Shown: positions 12,521 through 25,467, numbered from the stretch's first letter. The stretch: DNA of 64,000 nt from Phaeosaccion multiseriatum (GCA_965112735.1 OZ218965.1:1922001-1986000), one strand, 5' to 3'. Notes: generated from the letters alone by a model not told the origin. Program-made: numbers and translations.

Positions 12521-13925
12521 CCCTCACTCGACCAATTGTCGTATCTTGGCCTGTGAGAAGCCACTGCAAGCTCAGGGAAAGAAGAGGGAGCGAGGGAGGG
12601 AGGGAGGGAGTGAGCGGGTGCGTGCGTGGGTGGATGCGTGGGTGGGAGCGTGCGTGCGTGTGTGCGTGCGTGATTGAGTGAGTGACGAATGAATGAATGA
12701 GTGCGCGTGCGTGCGTGAGTGAGTGAACGAGTGGGTTAGGGTGTGAGTGAGTGAGTGAGTGAGCGTGTGCGTGCGTTTGTGGGTGGATGCCACACTGTCA
12801 CACTGGTGGAGTGTTTGCATGATAAGTGGGTGCCTGAGAAGTGGGGAGTGAGGACGAGGAGGAGTGTCAAAGCTACACCCTCCTGCGCTGTCACTGGCTG
12901 CCCGGCTGGACCACGCCTTTCACACTTTGTCTCAAGATGCTGTCCTTGCCCTACCTTATGAGGGCCTGCTGTCCAAGTGATGTTATGATGCTGAGAAACG
13001 AAGTTTTCAAAGGGTTGTTAGAGAGAGAGAGGCCCTAGCCAAAGGAAGGGCCCAGCAGAGGAAACTTGGGGTCCCCTAGCTAGGCCAGGACCCAACAGAG
13101 GTAGGTTAGGGGTTTTGAGCTCCCCCTAGGCCTAGCTAGGCCAGGGACCTGCGTCTCTAAGCCTAGACCAATAGACCGGTCTGGAACCGAGGAGGGGGAT
13201 CGGAGGGCTACCATGATCGTGTAAGTTGGGCGTATGTTTGGTTTCACAGCTGGCACTTCTCTTCTCTTGATTCGTTCGATGTTTGCACGGCTAAGTATGT
13301 TCTTTGCAGGGCCTAGGCCAGGAGCCTGCGGCTCCTCTAGGCCGGCCGAATTTAGACCTAGGCCAATATTGGGAATGATTCTTCTCTGTCAGTCTCATCA
13401 AGCACTGTCAGTTGACTACTAATACTAAGTCAATAAATAATTCCGGGGGTAAGCAAATTTCTCTCTTGGTTCGTTGACTCCTTAGTACCTCTTCTCTTCC
13501 TCTCCATCCCACTGCTAAATACGGCCTAGGCCATGGGCCTGCGCCACATAGGCCGGTCTGTGGCCGTGGAGGGGTACCGATCGTGTAAGTTGGGTTAGTT
13601 TCACAGCTGGTACTACTTGCTTCTCGCGATTCAAGCAAGAATATACTGAAATGGTTCTTTGCACGGATAGCTACGTTCTTTGCAACGGCATCACCATGTT
13701 ATATGCACCCCAATTCAGTTAAATGTATGCGAACTACCTACTCGGCCCATTCTGTATTCTGGCGGGTTGTTATGCTGGGCACGCAATGATGGAGGGGGCG
13801 GGGTGCTTGCTCGAAGCTCAAGGAACACAAATTAGGCTTGAATGCAGTGGTGGCACAAACACAAACACAAGAACAAGAAGGAAATATTTGCAAAAAGCAC
13901 GACAGGATATCTACGACAAGCCAAC
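12521..13925. other. Upstream region of gene A2, no gene seen
   Basis: This is a near copy of 1-1426. It has the same GTGAGTGA simple repeat, the same CTAGGCC palindromic words and the same approach to the start codon. Small indels relative to unit 1 shift every short frame, which argues against coding function. Confidence 0.6.
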
Positions 13926-16900
13926 ATGAAGATGAAGATGCACCTGCTGCCTGTGTGCGCGGTGCTTTGCGCCCTGCTTCCGGCACGTCTCGTCCAGGGA
14001 CAAACATGTAAGAGAGCGAGGAGGATGCAAAAGGCAGGGTGGGAGTGGGCAGCCACTGGTTGGGGAGGAGCAGGCAGCCAGCGCCGCAGCAGCAGCGATG
14101 GCCCGTGGCCCGCTACCCTCCTGCTGTTCTGAATGACCGGCCTCCCAGCCATGGCTCATGCCTGAGACCTGACGCTGGCCTTCTTTCTTGTATTTGCTTG
14201 CCGCCACGCTTTGTTCCTTGGACTTGGCCCTTGCTGCCTTGCCGTGGTTCTTCTGTTGTTCTTCCGACAACACCAGCTTCAACACCGGTGCGTAGCTAAG
14301 GCCTGGGAATGGTTGTGCGTGTACTCGAGTACACATACTAGTCCGGCTGCTCCAGTCATGCGGCTTTCTTTTTGCAACGACGACGTGTTCTCTTCTGTCT
14401 TTAGTGTATACCCTTCTGAAAAAAACAGTCTGATCTTTCTCAGGCAGAGTGTCCCTCTTCGCTCCCTTCAACACCTTGATCTTACCTCCTCCTCTCTCAC
14501 CCGTCCCTCGCCTCCTGTCAGGCGCTTTCGTCGTGTCAAGCAGATGCAAACGCGTTCCTGAGCATGACTGACCAGCAACTGTTCGACATGCAAGACTCCG
14601 ACAACAGGATTGGCGAATACTGCTACAACCGACAAATCTCTAGCAGCTCTGCTGCCTGCAACTACTATGTCCTGGCGGTACCGAGCGACACTCATTCCGG
14701 CTGGCCCCGCACCACCCCAGGCGACGCAGGGACGGGCTGTGTGTATGAGGGTGACGGGGGCCCGACCAGGTGCTTCTTCCAAGACTCCAGCTACGATCTC
14801 ACCGGGGCGGAACGCAGCTCCATGTGCACGCAGGACGTCGTGGCCAATGCGGCGGCTCAACTGCGTCATGCCATCACGAATGGAGCTTGCTGTGACGCGA
14901 CGGAGGTATGTATGTATGCATGCATGCATGTATGTGTGTGTGTGTGTGCACGGGCAGGGATGGCAATCTATGGATGTACATACGCAGACGCGGATGGTGG
15001 GCAGCTCATCTGCGGCACACCCGCCCACCCCCTTTACCCACCCACCCACCCACTCACCCAGTCGCCGCGTCTGTTGGAGATGTTCCATCTGGACTCTCCC
15101 GCCTCTAATGCCCTCTCGCCCATCCTCCCCTCCTCTCTCTTATTCGTACGCTCACTGTCGGCCACAGGAACCCACGCCAGTCCCCACTCCGCCCCCTACA
15201 CCTGTCCCGACAACACCGCCTCCAACACCGGTACGTCCCGAAGTGCTTAACCTTGTCGCTCTCAGCGTCTCCCTGTTTGCTCACTTCAACACCTGCACCT
15301 GCGTGTGCCCCACATCCTCCTCCGCCCGTCCTCCCCTTCAGGAGCCTTCGTGTCAAGCAGATGCGGACGCCTTCCTGAGCATGACTGACCAGGAGCTGTT
15401 CGACATGCAAGACTCCGACAACAAGATTGGCGAATACTGCTACAACCGACAAATCTCTAGCAGCTCTGCTGCCTGCAACTACTATGTCCTGGCGGTACCG
15501 AGCGACACTCATTCCGGCTGGCCCCGCACCACCCCAGGCGACGCAGGGACGGGCTGTGTGTATGAGGGTGACGGGGGCCCGACCAGGTGCTTCTTCCAGG
15601 ACTCCAGCTACGATCTCACCGGGGCGGAGCGCAGCTCCATGTGCACGCAGGACGTCGTGGCCAATGCGGCGGCTCAACTGCGTCATGCCATCACGAATGG
15701 AGCTTGCTGTGACGCGACGGAGGTATGTATGTATGCATGTATGTATGTATGTATGTATGTATGTATGTATGTATGTATGTATGTATGTATGTATGTATGT
15801 TTGTGACCATGGGCAGGGATGGCAATCTATGGATGTACATACGCAGACGCGGATGGTGGGCAGCTCATCTGCGGCACACCCGCCCACCCCCTTTACCCAC
15901 CCACCCACCCACCCACCCACCCAGTCGCCGCGTCTGTTGGAGATGTTCCATCTGGACTCTCCCGCCTCTAATGTCCTCTCGCCCATCCTCCCCTCCTCCT
16001 TCTGCTTCGTATGCTCACTGGCGGCCACAGGAACCCACGCCAGTCCCCACTCCGCCCCCTACACCTGTCCCGACAACACCCGCTCCCACACCGGTACGTC
16101 CCGAAGTGCTTAACCTTGTCGCTCTCAGCGTCTCCCTCTTTGCTCACTTCAACACCTGCCCCTGCGTGTGCCCCACATCCTCCTCCGCCCGTCCTCCCCT
16201 TCAGGAGCCTTCGTGTCAAGCAGATGCGGACGCCTTCCTGAGCATGACTGACCAGGAGCTGTTCGACATGCAAGACTCCGACAACAGGATTGGCGAATAC
16301 TGCTACAACCGACAAATCTCTAGCAGCTCTGCTGCCTGCAACTACTATGTCCTGGCGGTACCGAGCGACACTCATTCCGGCTGGCCCCGCACCACCCCAG
16401 GCGACGCAGGGACGGGCTGTGTGTATGAGGGTGACGGGGGCCCGACCAGGTGCTTCTTCCAGGACTCCAGCTACGATCTCACCGGGGCGGAGCGCAGCTC
16501 CATGTGCACGCAGGACGTCGTGGCCAATGCGGCGGCTCAACTGCGTCATGCCATCACGAATGGAGCTTGCTGTGACGCGACGGAGGTATGTATGTATGCA
16601 TGCATGCATGTATGTGTGTGTGTGTGTGCACGGGCAGGGATGGCAATCTATGGATGTACATACGCAGACGCGGATGGTGGGCAGCTCATCTGCGGCACAC
16701 CCGCCCACCCCCTTTACCCACCCACCCACCCACCCACCCACCCAGTCGCCGCGTCTGTTGGAGATGTTCCATCTGGACTCTCCCGCCTCTAATGTCCTCT
16801 CGCCCATCCTCCCCTCCTCCTTCTGCTTCGTACGCTCACTGTCGGCCACAGGAACCCACGCCAGTCCCCACTCCGCCCCCTACACCTGTCCCGACAACAC

Positions 16901-18563
16901 CCGCTCCAACACCGGTACGTCCCGAAGTGCTTAACCTTGTCGCTCTCAGCGTCTCCCTCTTTGCTCACTTCAACACCTGCACCTGCGTGTGCCCCACATC
17001 CTCCTCCGCCCGTCCTCCCCTTCAGGAGCCTTCGTGTCAAGCAGATGCAGACGCCTTCCTGAGCATGACTGACCAGGAGCTGTTCGACATGCAAGACTCC
17101 GACAACAGGATTGGCGAATACTGCTACAACCGACAAATCTCTAGCAGCTCTGCTGCCTGCAACTACTATGTCCTGGCGGTACCGAGCGCCACTCATTCCG
17201 GCTGGCCCCGCACCACCCCAGGCGACGCAGGGACGGGCTGTGTGTATGAGGGTGACGGGGGCCCGACCAGGTGCTTCTTCCAAGACTCCAGCTACGATCT
17301 CACCGGGGCGGAGCGCAGCTCCATGTGCACGCAGGACGTCGTGGCCAATGCGGCGGCTCAACTGCGTCATGCCATCACGAATGGAGCTTGCTGTGACGCG
17401 ACGGAGGTGTGTATGTATGCATGTATGTGTGTGTGTATGTATGTATGTATGTTTGTGACCATGGGCAGGGATGGCAATCTATGGATGTACAAGCGTAGAC
17501 GGATGGTGGACAGCTCATTAGCGGCACCACTCTACCCACCCATCCACCCACCTACTCAGTCTCCACGTCTGTTGGCGATGTTCCATCTGGACTCTTGTGT
17601 ACCTGCCTCTACTGCACTCTCGCCCATCCTCCCCTTCTCTTTCTGCCCCCTGCTTCCTACCCTCACTGCCGGCCACAGGAACCCACGGCAGTCCCCACCC
17701 AGACCCCTGTACCCACGCTGGTCCCCACTCCGACCCCTGTACCCACGCTGGTCCCCACTCCGCCCCCTATCAAGGAGATCAACTGCGCCTCGCTGGGATG
17801 GCCGGGCAGCTGCGGCGCCTTCACCGACGCTGCGTCCTGCAACTGCTGGACCTCTTCCTCCTTCGCGTGCTCGTGGTCCGGCAACAGCTGCGGCACGGGT
17901 GGTGGCGGCGGCCCTACTCCTACTCCTCCTCCACTGGACACCAGGCCCCCGACGATGGCGCCCACGCCAGGGACTCCGCCTCCTGCAGGCGAGGTGAACT
18001 GTGCCGCGCAGGGATGGCCGGGCAGCTGCGGCGCCTTCACCGACGCTGCCTCGTGCAACTGCTGGACCTCTTCCTCCTTCGCGTGCTCGTGGTCGGGCAA
18101 CAGCTGCGGCACTGGTTGTGGTGGTGGCGGCCCTACTCCTACTCCTCCTCCACTGGCCACCAGGCCCCCGACGATGGCGCCCACGCCAGGGACCCCGCCT
18201 CCTGTCGGAGAGGTGAACTGTGCCGCGCTGGGATGGCCGGGCAGCTGCGGCGCCTTCACCGACGCTGCCTCGTGCAGCTGCTGGACCAAGTCCGCCTTCG
18301 CGTGCTCGTGGTCCGGCAACAGCTGCGGTACTGGTGGTGGTGGCGGCGGCCCTACTCCTACTCCTCCTCCACTGGCCACCAGGCCCCCGACGTACGCGCC
18401 CACGCCAGGGACCCCCCCTCCTGTGACTTCCCCCGAGGTGGACTGCACGCGGCTGGGCTGGGGCGGATCGTGCGGCGGTTTCACCTCCGAAGGCGAGTGC
18501 GAGTGCTGGGCCTCTTCGTCCTTCGCATGCGGCTGGAGCAGCGCCGATCAGCAGTGCCACTGA
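13926..18563 (+). CDS. Secreted modular cysteine-rich protein, type A copy 2 (four C8 modules, four C6 domains)
   Basis: Ten exons: 13926-14007, 14277-14287 (11 nt), 14522-14905, 15168-15230, 15342-15722, 16031-16093, 16205-16585, 16852-16914, 17026-17406, 17679-18563. They sum to 2694 nt, or 897 residues. Signal peptide and domain order match copy 1, but one linker-plus-module pair is absent, giving four C8 modules (about 32-159, 181-307, 329-455, 477-603). The final exon again has four C6 domains and a slightly longer Pro/Thr linker (VPTPTPVPTLVP). The donor after exon 9 is GTGTGT rather than GTATGT. The one-module difference shows that module number changes by recombination between tandem exon pairs. 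Confidence 0.85.
15723..15803 (+). repeat. Longest perfect (GTAT)n at a splice donor, gene A2
   Basis: After exon 15342-15722 the intron consists of GTATGTATGCATG and then roughly 17 uninterrupted GTAT units, so the splice-donor sequence is repeated many times in tandem. Confidence 0.92.
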
Positions 18564-20460
18564 AGAGAGTGATCGCCGAGCAGCGAGGGCCAGCTGTTGC
18601 CATCAAGGGTAGTTCTTACTCGGCGGACGGCTTGTGCTCGTCTCTTACTTGCACGACTTGGAGGGGGCTGCAGCCAGGAGGGAAGGAAGGGTGTGATTGG
18701 ACCGGACTGATGGATGCACACGTTTGGGGGGTTGAGTTGTGGGGCGATTCCTGCCCAAGCTGGCGGGGCGCCGACGAGAGGGAGAGTGTGTGGAGTGGGC
18801 GCGTGTGTGCGTGCGTGCCGTGTACAATAGTTGGAAAAGCAAGATGATTTCGTATCTGTCCACGTGGTAAGATTAATGCATCTTCCGGTCTTGCGTCTTC
18901 CTCCTAACCCATCTAGTTTGGAGCTAGTGAACGGCCCACGCCTTGGTTCTCAAGCCACGTCTCATATGTATGCTCACTTCGTATACGCCTGCTGCTATTC
19001 TTGCAACAACAGTGGGAAGAGACCTTCACAAACGGAGGGGTGGAGGGCACCTTATCTCCTCCGTCACTCTGCCTGCTGCTCCTCTTCCTCGCTGTGGCCT
19101 CCTCTCGCCGACTCTACGCTGCCGCCTTCGCTTCGTCCGTCAGCCCCGCCTCTTTCTACCCCCTCCTCTTTCTTGGTCCCTTGCTGCCCCTTCTCGGTGT
19201 TCTGCAGCCTCTGTGGCTTGAACCTCCTCCGCGCTGCTCAGGAGGGGAACTTCCATTCCTGCTGCGCTTTGTGCCGGCTGCTCCGCAGCTCCGGCAGAGC
19301 TGCTTCCCTGAGCTACCATCCCTGCGCTGCGCAGAGAGCAGCGCGATGGCGCTGACGAAGAGCCTGCATCATCCCCCGGGAGAGCTTCAGCTCTGAGAAA
19401 CTCCATAGCCACGCAGATCGCTAGTACCCCCTTTGCCCCTGCAATGACCATGGGCACAACAAAGAGAGCAGGACCGGCAGGAATTGATCACGACTTGACA
19501 TGAGCCCGATAGCGATGCCGAAGTTGCCGGCCCCCGAGGAGGTCTCTGCTCAGCTCACAAGCCGCTCTGAAGGCTGAACAGTCCTGCTTGCACCAGCAGT
19601 CTCCTTCACGCACTGCGAGCTTCAGGGGAGGGTGCCAACAGCCGAGGCAGCGACTCAGAAAGAGCACCTGCTGAAACATTGCGTTGGCAGGTTGTGGATC
19701 TGATGCTGCTCGCCGTGCTCTTCGTGCTCTCCCTGCCCTCCGTGCCCTCCCTCCTCTCGCTCCTCCTGTGGCGTGGAGGGGACAGACGGAGCTACAGGCG
19801 ACTCGCCCCGCGCCCCCCGGCCCCGATCCTGAGCTCCCCCGCCCCCCTCCTCCTTTGCACCTTAGCCGCCCTCGCTCTCTTCCTCTCTCCCGTCCTCTCG
19901 TTCGGCATCCTGTTCCCCCTCACACTCTATGTGTCCTCTATCCTGGCCTCAACTTATCACAGTCCGACTTACTCACGCCATCGCGCGCCTCGCTCCAAAG
20001 GAGTCCAGGAGAGCGCCTGCAGCAAAGTGTGACATCTGAACCAGGGCAAGGATTGGAGGGTTAGTTCATGCCCCCTATTCTATCTTCAGACCTCTATCCG
20101 GACACTTACCTTTTAGTATTTAGGGATCCGGCAGGTTAATTTTAATTTGAAGGGAACCGCCTTCGGAAAGCCAGCCGTCTTGTTGCAAGTTGGTCATTCG
20201 AGTCACAGTTGGGCATACGGCACCATTTCTCTTCTTATTTTCTTTGATCACCATTTACAACAGCAATTGTTAGACGTTACAGATCTGTTACAAGTAGTTG
20301 GTATGTTAGTCACGCAAGCATGGCTCAAGGCTGCCAATAAGGGTGGTCGGTACGATAGAAAGCTTGAAGGTGTGACTTACCGCGCTTGCACGCGATTAAA
20401 CTGGCACCATGTACAGTGGCACAACCCAGACACAACACAAAAAAGCAGAACCACGACAAC
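18564..20460. other. Intergenic region between genes A2 and B2
   Basis: This is a near copy of 6786-8714 in unit 1, with several small deletions. It includes the third broken copy of the dispersed 0.4-kb repeat (about 19050-19400). No supported gene. Confidence 0.6.
19050..19400 (-). repeat. Dispersed 0.4-kb repeat, broken copy 3
   Basis: It is nearly identical to the copy at 7290-7640 because it was duplicated with the unit, and more distant from the copy at 56.4 kb. Confidence 0.7.
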
Positions 20461-23209
20461 ATGAAGATGAAGATGGAGATGCTGCCGGTGTGCGCGGTCC
20501 TGTGCGCCCTGCTTCCAGCACGTCTCGTCCAGGGACAAACACGTAAGAGAGCAAGGGATAGCATGGACTGGTTGTTGCAAGCACTCAAGAAGACGGGTAG
20601 TGGGAGTGGGGAGGAGCAGCGCCGCAGCAGCAGCGATGGTCCATGGCCCGCTACCTTCCTGATGTCATGAATGACTGGGCTCCCATGCCTGACCTGACGC
20701 TGCCCTTGCTTTATTTCTTGCCGCCACGCTATGCTGCCGTGGTTCCTGCTGCCCTCTGCCTGCGCCTGTTCCGACAACACCAGCTCCAACACCGGTACGT
20801 ATGGGAATGGTCGTGGTACACAGAGACTTCTTCATGCGGCTTTCTTCATGTAGTTGTGTGCTCTCAGTGTGTGCAGTCTTATCTCCCTCAGAGGGTCCCT
20901 CTTTGCTCACTTCAACACCTTTACCTTACCTCCTCCTCTCTCGCCCGTCCTACCGTCAGGCGCTTTCGTCGTGTCAAGCAGACGCAAACGCCTTCCTGAG
21001 CATGACTGACCAGCAACTGTTCGACATGCAAGACTCCGACAACCGGATTGGCGACTACTGCTACAACCGACAAATCTCTAGCAGCTCTGCTGTCTGTAAC
21101 TACTATGTCCTGGCGGTACCGAGCGCCACTCATTCCGGCTGGCCCCGCACCACCCCAGCCGACGCAGGGACGGGCTGTGTGTATGAGGGTGAGGGGGGCC
21201 CGACCAGGTGCTTCTTCCAGGACTTCAGTTACGATCTCACCGGGGCGGAACGCAGCTCTATGTGCACGCAGGACGTCGTGGCCAATGCAGCCGCTCAACT
21301 GCGTCATGCCATCACGAATGGAGCTTGCTGTGACGCGACTCAGGTATGCATGTATGTATGCATGTATGTATGTATGTATGTATGTATGTGTGTATGTATG
21401 TATGTATGTATGTATGTCTGTATGTATGTATGTGTGTATGTATGTATGTATGTATGTGTGTGCATATGTATGTATGTGTGTGCACGGGCAGGGATGGCAA
21501 TCTATGGGTGTGCATACGTAGACGGATGGTGGGCAGCTCATCAGCGGCACAAACCCCACCCTCTCCACGCACCCACCCACCCAGTCTCCGCGTCTGTTGG
21601 GGATGTTCCATCTGGACTCTTGTGTACCCTCCTCTAATACACTCTCGCTCCCTCCTCTTTCTGCTTCTTACCCTCACTGCCGGCCACAGGAACCCACGCC
21701 AGACCCCACTCCTGCCCCTACAATGGTGTCCACCACGCTAGACCCCACTCCTGCCCCTACACCTGTCCCGACAACACCCGCTCCAACACCGGTACGTCCC
21801 GAAGTGCCTAACCTTCTTGTCTCTCTCAGAGAGTCCCTCTTTGCTCACTTCAACACCTGCACCTGTGCCCCACATCCTCCCCCGTCCGTCCTCCCCTTCA
21901 GGCGCCTTCGTGTCAAGCAGATGCGGACGCCTTCCTGAGCATGACTGATCAGGAGCTGTTCGACATGCAAGACTCCGACAACAGGATTGGCGAATACTGC
22001 TACAACCGACAAATCTCTAGCAGCTCTGCTGCCTGCAACTACTATGTCCTGGCGGTACCGAGCGATACTCATTCCGGCTGGCCCCGCACCACCCCAGCCG
22101 ATGCAGGGACGGGCTGTGTGTATGAGGGTGACGGGGGCCCGACCAGGTGCTTCTTCCAGGACTTCAGCTACGATCTCACCGGGGCGGAACGCAGCTCCAT
22201 GTGCACGCAGGACGTCGTGGCCAATGCAGCGGCTCAACTGCGTCATGCCATCACGAATGGAGCTTGCTGTGAGGCGACTCAGGTATGTATGTATGTATGT
22301 GTGTGTGTATGTATGTATGTATGTTTGTGACCATGGGCAGGGATGGCAATCTATGGATGTGCATACGTAGACGGATGGTGGGCACCTCATCATGGCACCA
22401 GGCCACCCTCTCCACCCACCCAGTCTCCGCGTCTGTTGGGGATGTTCTGTTCCATCTGGGCTCTTGTGTACCCGCCTCTAATACACTCTCGCCCATCCTC
22501 CCCTCCTCTTTCTGCTTCCTACCCTCACTGCCGGCCACAGGAACCCACGGTAGTCCCCACCCAGACCCCTGTACCCACGCTGGTCCCCACTCCGACCCCT
22601 GTACCCACGCTGGTCCCCACTCCGCCCCCTACCAAGGAGATCAACTGCCCCTCGCTGGGATGGCCGGGCAGGTGCAGCCCATTCACCGACCGTGCTTCGT
22701 GCAACTGCTGGACCTCTTCTTCCTTCGCGTGCTCGTGGTCCGGGAACAGCTGCGGCACTGGTGGTGGTGGCGGTGGCCCTACTCCTACTCCTCCTCCACT
22801 GGCCACCAGGCCCCCGACGTACGCGCCCACGCCAGGGACCCCGCCTCCTGCAGGCGAGGTGAACTGTGCCGCGCTGGGATGGCCGGGTAGCTGCGGCGCC
22901 TTCACCGACGCTGCCTCGTGCAACTGCTGGACCAAGTCCGCCTTCGCGTGCTCGTGGTCCGGCAACAGCTGCGGCACTGGTGGTGGTGGCGGCGGCCCTA
23001 CTCCTACTCCCCCTCCACTGGCCACCAGGCCCCCGACGTACGCGCCCACGCCAGGGACCCCCCCTCCTGTGACTTCCCCCGAGGTGGACTGCACGCGGCT
23101 GGGCTGGGGCGGATCGTGCGGCGGTTACACCTCCGAAGGCGAGTGCGAGTGCTGGGCCACTTCGTCCTTCGCATGCGGCTGGAGCAGCGCCGATCAGCAG
23201 TGCCACTGA
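20461..23209 (+). CDS. Secreted modular cysteine-rich protein, type B copy 2 (two C8 modules, three C6 domains)
   Basis: Six exons: 20461-20542, 20784-20794 (11 nt), 20960-21343, 21690-21791, 21902-22282, 22541-23209. They sum to 1629 nt, or 542 residues. It has a signal peptide, two C8 modules with a 34-residue Pro/Thr linker, then three C6 Trp-rich domains. The last exon is longer than in B1, mainly from a duplicated PTPVPTLVP linker and longer Gly runs. Just upstream of the microexon a short deletion relative to B1 breaks the frame that is open in B1. That supports calling the upstream DNA intron and the 11-nt block a true exon. Function unknown, as for the other three copies. Confidence 0.85.
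21344..21482 (+). repeat. Long interrupted (GTAT)n at a splice donor, gene B2
   Basis: About 140 bases of GTAT/GTGT units begin exactly at the intron start after module exon 20960-21343. This is much longer than the equivalent array in B1, so the locus is expanding or contracting. Confidence 0.9.
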
Positions 23210-23640
23210 GAGTGATCGCCGAGCAGCCAGGGCCAGCTGTTGCCATCAAGAGTAGTTCTTCCTCGGCGGGCTGCTTGTGCTCGTCTCGTACTTGCACGAC
23301 TTGGAGGGGGCTGGAGGAGGAGGGAAGGAGGGAGGGAAGGAAGGGCTAATGGATATCTTGTGTCAGGAAGGAGGGAGGGAAGGAAGGGCTAATGCATCTC
23401 TTTGTCATCCTGTCTTTAGGGCTGGATGGAGTGGAGTGGAGTGGAGGGGACGGGATGTACATATAGTTGGGTCAGGATTTGTGTTGTGCAGCGATACGCT
23501 TGTGCCCAAGCCGTGGCATGCAGAGAGTGGAGTGTGTTGGGCGTCGGTATGTATGTATGTATGTTTGTGTGAGTATATGTGCGTGTGTGCGAACCATTGA
23601 GCACAACAAGCAAGGAGGTCATCTCGAAGTCGAAACAAAC
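23210..23640. other. Boundary between the duplicated array and the giant ligase gene
   Basis: The left part resembles the 3' flank of the B genes, with GGAAGGAGGGAGGGAAGGAAGGGCTAA-type repeats twice at about 23320-23395. Degraded similarity continues through a short GTATGTATGTATG stretch near 23548. No gene is seen. On the minus strand this is where the missing HECT C-lobe of the neighbouring gene would be expected. Confidence 0.6.
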
Positions 23641-24025
23641 CTAAAACAAGTCTACCTCATGGGCCAAGCAGTTCAATGCAAGTAAATTACTAAGTCCTTT
23701 TTTAATAACGTGGATGAAGAAGTAGGAGGGGCCCTCCCCCAAGGGGGTGCTTCCTCTTGCCCTCTTCACTGACTCCATCTCCACCTCCGGTCCAGTGGCT
23801 GTGGTGTCCAAGACGTTCCGCTTCAAGCGACTGAGCCGCAAAGCAATTCCTTTCCTCTCTGCGACACTAAACAAAAGCAGTCACCATTACCAAGTCCATC
23901 GCAGGATTGCGAATCATCTCCCCTTCCTCTATCTCTTCTTTCTCTCTTCCTCTCTCTCAATCTCTCTATCTCTCCCCCTCTCTCCTGTCCTCAGTATTCC
24001 CCTTCCCCCCCCCTCCTCCTCCCAA

Positions 24026-24483
24026 TCAAAAGAGTAACACCCCACCATTTTCTCCTCCCCCCCTCCTCCGCCTCCCGCACACGCACTCCTCTAACTGCTC
24101 CGGTGTAAACAGCGGCAGCGCCACCCTCGGCACCACCGCCGTAAAGCCTGCGTACAGTGCACTCAGCGCCGGCCGTCCCTCGCAGCCCAACAGGCCGACA
24201 AGCAGTGACCGATACTCCTCCACATCACGCAAGCTCGCAACGCGCCGCTCCTTGCCCCCAGGGCACAGCTCGAGCAGGAACCCGTTGGTCAGGGGCCCCA
24301 CAAAGCGAAGGTCGGCCTCTGCAAGCAGCTCTGTCAGCGCCGCCTCCCTCTCCTCCCCCTCGCGCTGCTCCTGTGCCAGCCTGCGCGCCTCTCGACCCAC
24401 AGACGACGACGTCGAGGACGAAGAAGACGACGATGACGAAGAGGAGGAAGAGGAAGACGCTACTGCGGCTGCCACATCACCAC

Positions 24484-24529
<46 letters not shown>

Positions 24530-25407
24530 TGTCGATGCCTCTCGAAGGGCTCTTGATAGTTGCCCGAGGCCTTCCACCGTAGCGAGACCGTCGCCAGACA
24601 AACCACACAGATCCAGTGTAGTAACCAGGGGCGTGGAACTGAAACTGGCTTGGGCTTGGGGTTCCGAGGCCACGTGTCCACTCAGTACCTGCCACACCAC
24701 CGAGCTCAGGCGCACAAAGGGTAAGGGCACATGCATACGCAGCGCCACCCCGAGGAGCTGCCCCAGCGTGTAGTACAAAGATACGCGGGTAGGGTCGAAC
24801 TCGAGGAAGCGCTGCTGCTGCTGCTGCTGTTGCTGTCGTATCACCAACTGCTGCTGTTGCTGATGACGCTCCTGCGGATGGACGCCTGTCGCGGTGGCGG
24901 GAGTCATGAGGCAGAAAGCAGTGTTGATAGTATAGTACTCCCCCTCCTCCTCCCCCTCCCTTTGACCTCCACCTACACCACAGCCCTTTACCCCCAACGG
25001 CTGCACCAGCGACGGCTGCTGATCTCTGTGAAGAGGGCGGCCGGAGGCGGCGGAGGACAAGGAGGACAGAGCGGACCGCGCCAGCGCCACCCCGGGGAGG
25101 GAAGAAGATGCCCCCCCGGGGAGGCCAGCGCCGCCATCGGACCCACTGCGCAGAGAGCTTGGAGAGAGCAACGGCAGCGGGGCTCTGCGTGAGGTTCGAA
25201 GGGAGGGGGATGGGGGGTCCTGGCCTGGCGACGACGAAGTGATCTCCGTCCAGATCACCTGCATCAGCGCCTGATGGAGTGGTGTTGGATTGAGGAGCAG
25301 AGGAAGGGGTCGTAGGCAGAGTGCGAAAGATGGGTGGAGGGGTGGAGGGCAAAGTGGGGGGGTGGGGTAGAGTTTGCTTAGCCTCAGGAAGAAGGAAGAA
25401 CAAGTAA

Positions 25408-25467
<60 letters not shown>

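Larger units (their letters stand above)
12521..23620. repeat. Tandem segmental duplication, unit 2 (shorter, right end degraded)
   Basis: This is the second copy of the A+B gene unit. It is shorter than unit 1 because the A gene has four rather than five cysteine modules, about 0.75 kb less. Clear similarity to the DNA after gene B1 persists to about 23345, then decays to patches up to about 23620. The truncated 3' end of the giant minus-strand gene lies just beyond. The 600-bp tail before the next unit, seen at 11.9-12.5 kb, is missing here. Confidence 0.88.

Noticed and set aside
15725-15806. Frames reading MYVCMYVCMYVC in the GTAT arrays
   Set aside because: Product of the tetranucleotide repeat, which starts exactly at splice donors.
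23907-24773. Plus-strand Pro/Ser-rich frames opposite the HECT exon, and many similar plus-strand frames across 24-50 kb
   Set aside because: All are shadows of the minus-strand giant gene, whose exons show recognisable domains and consistent phase.
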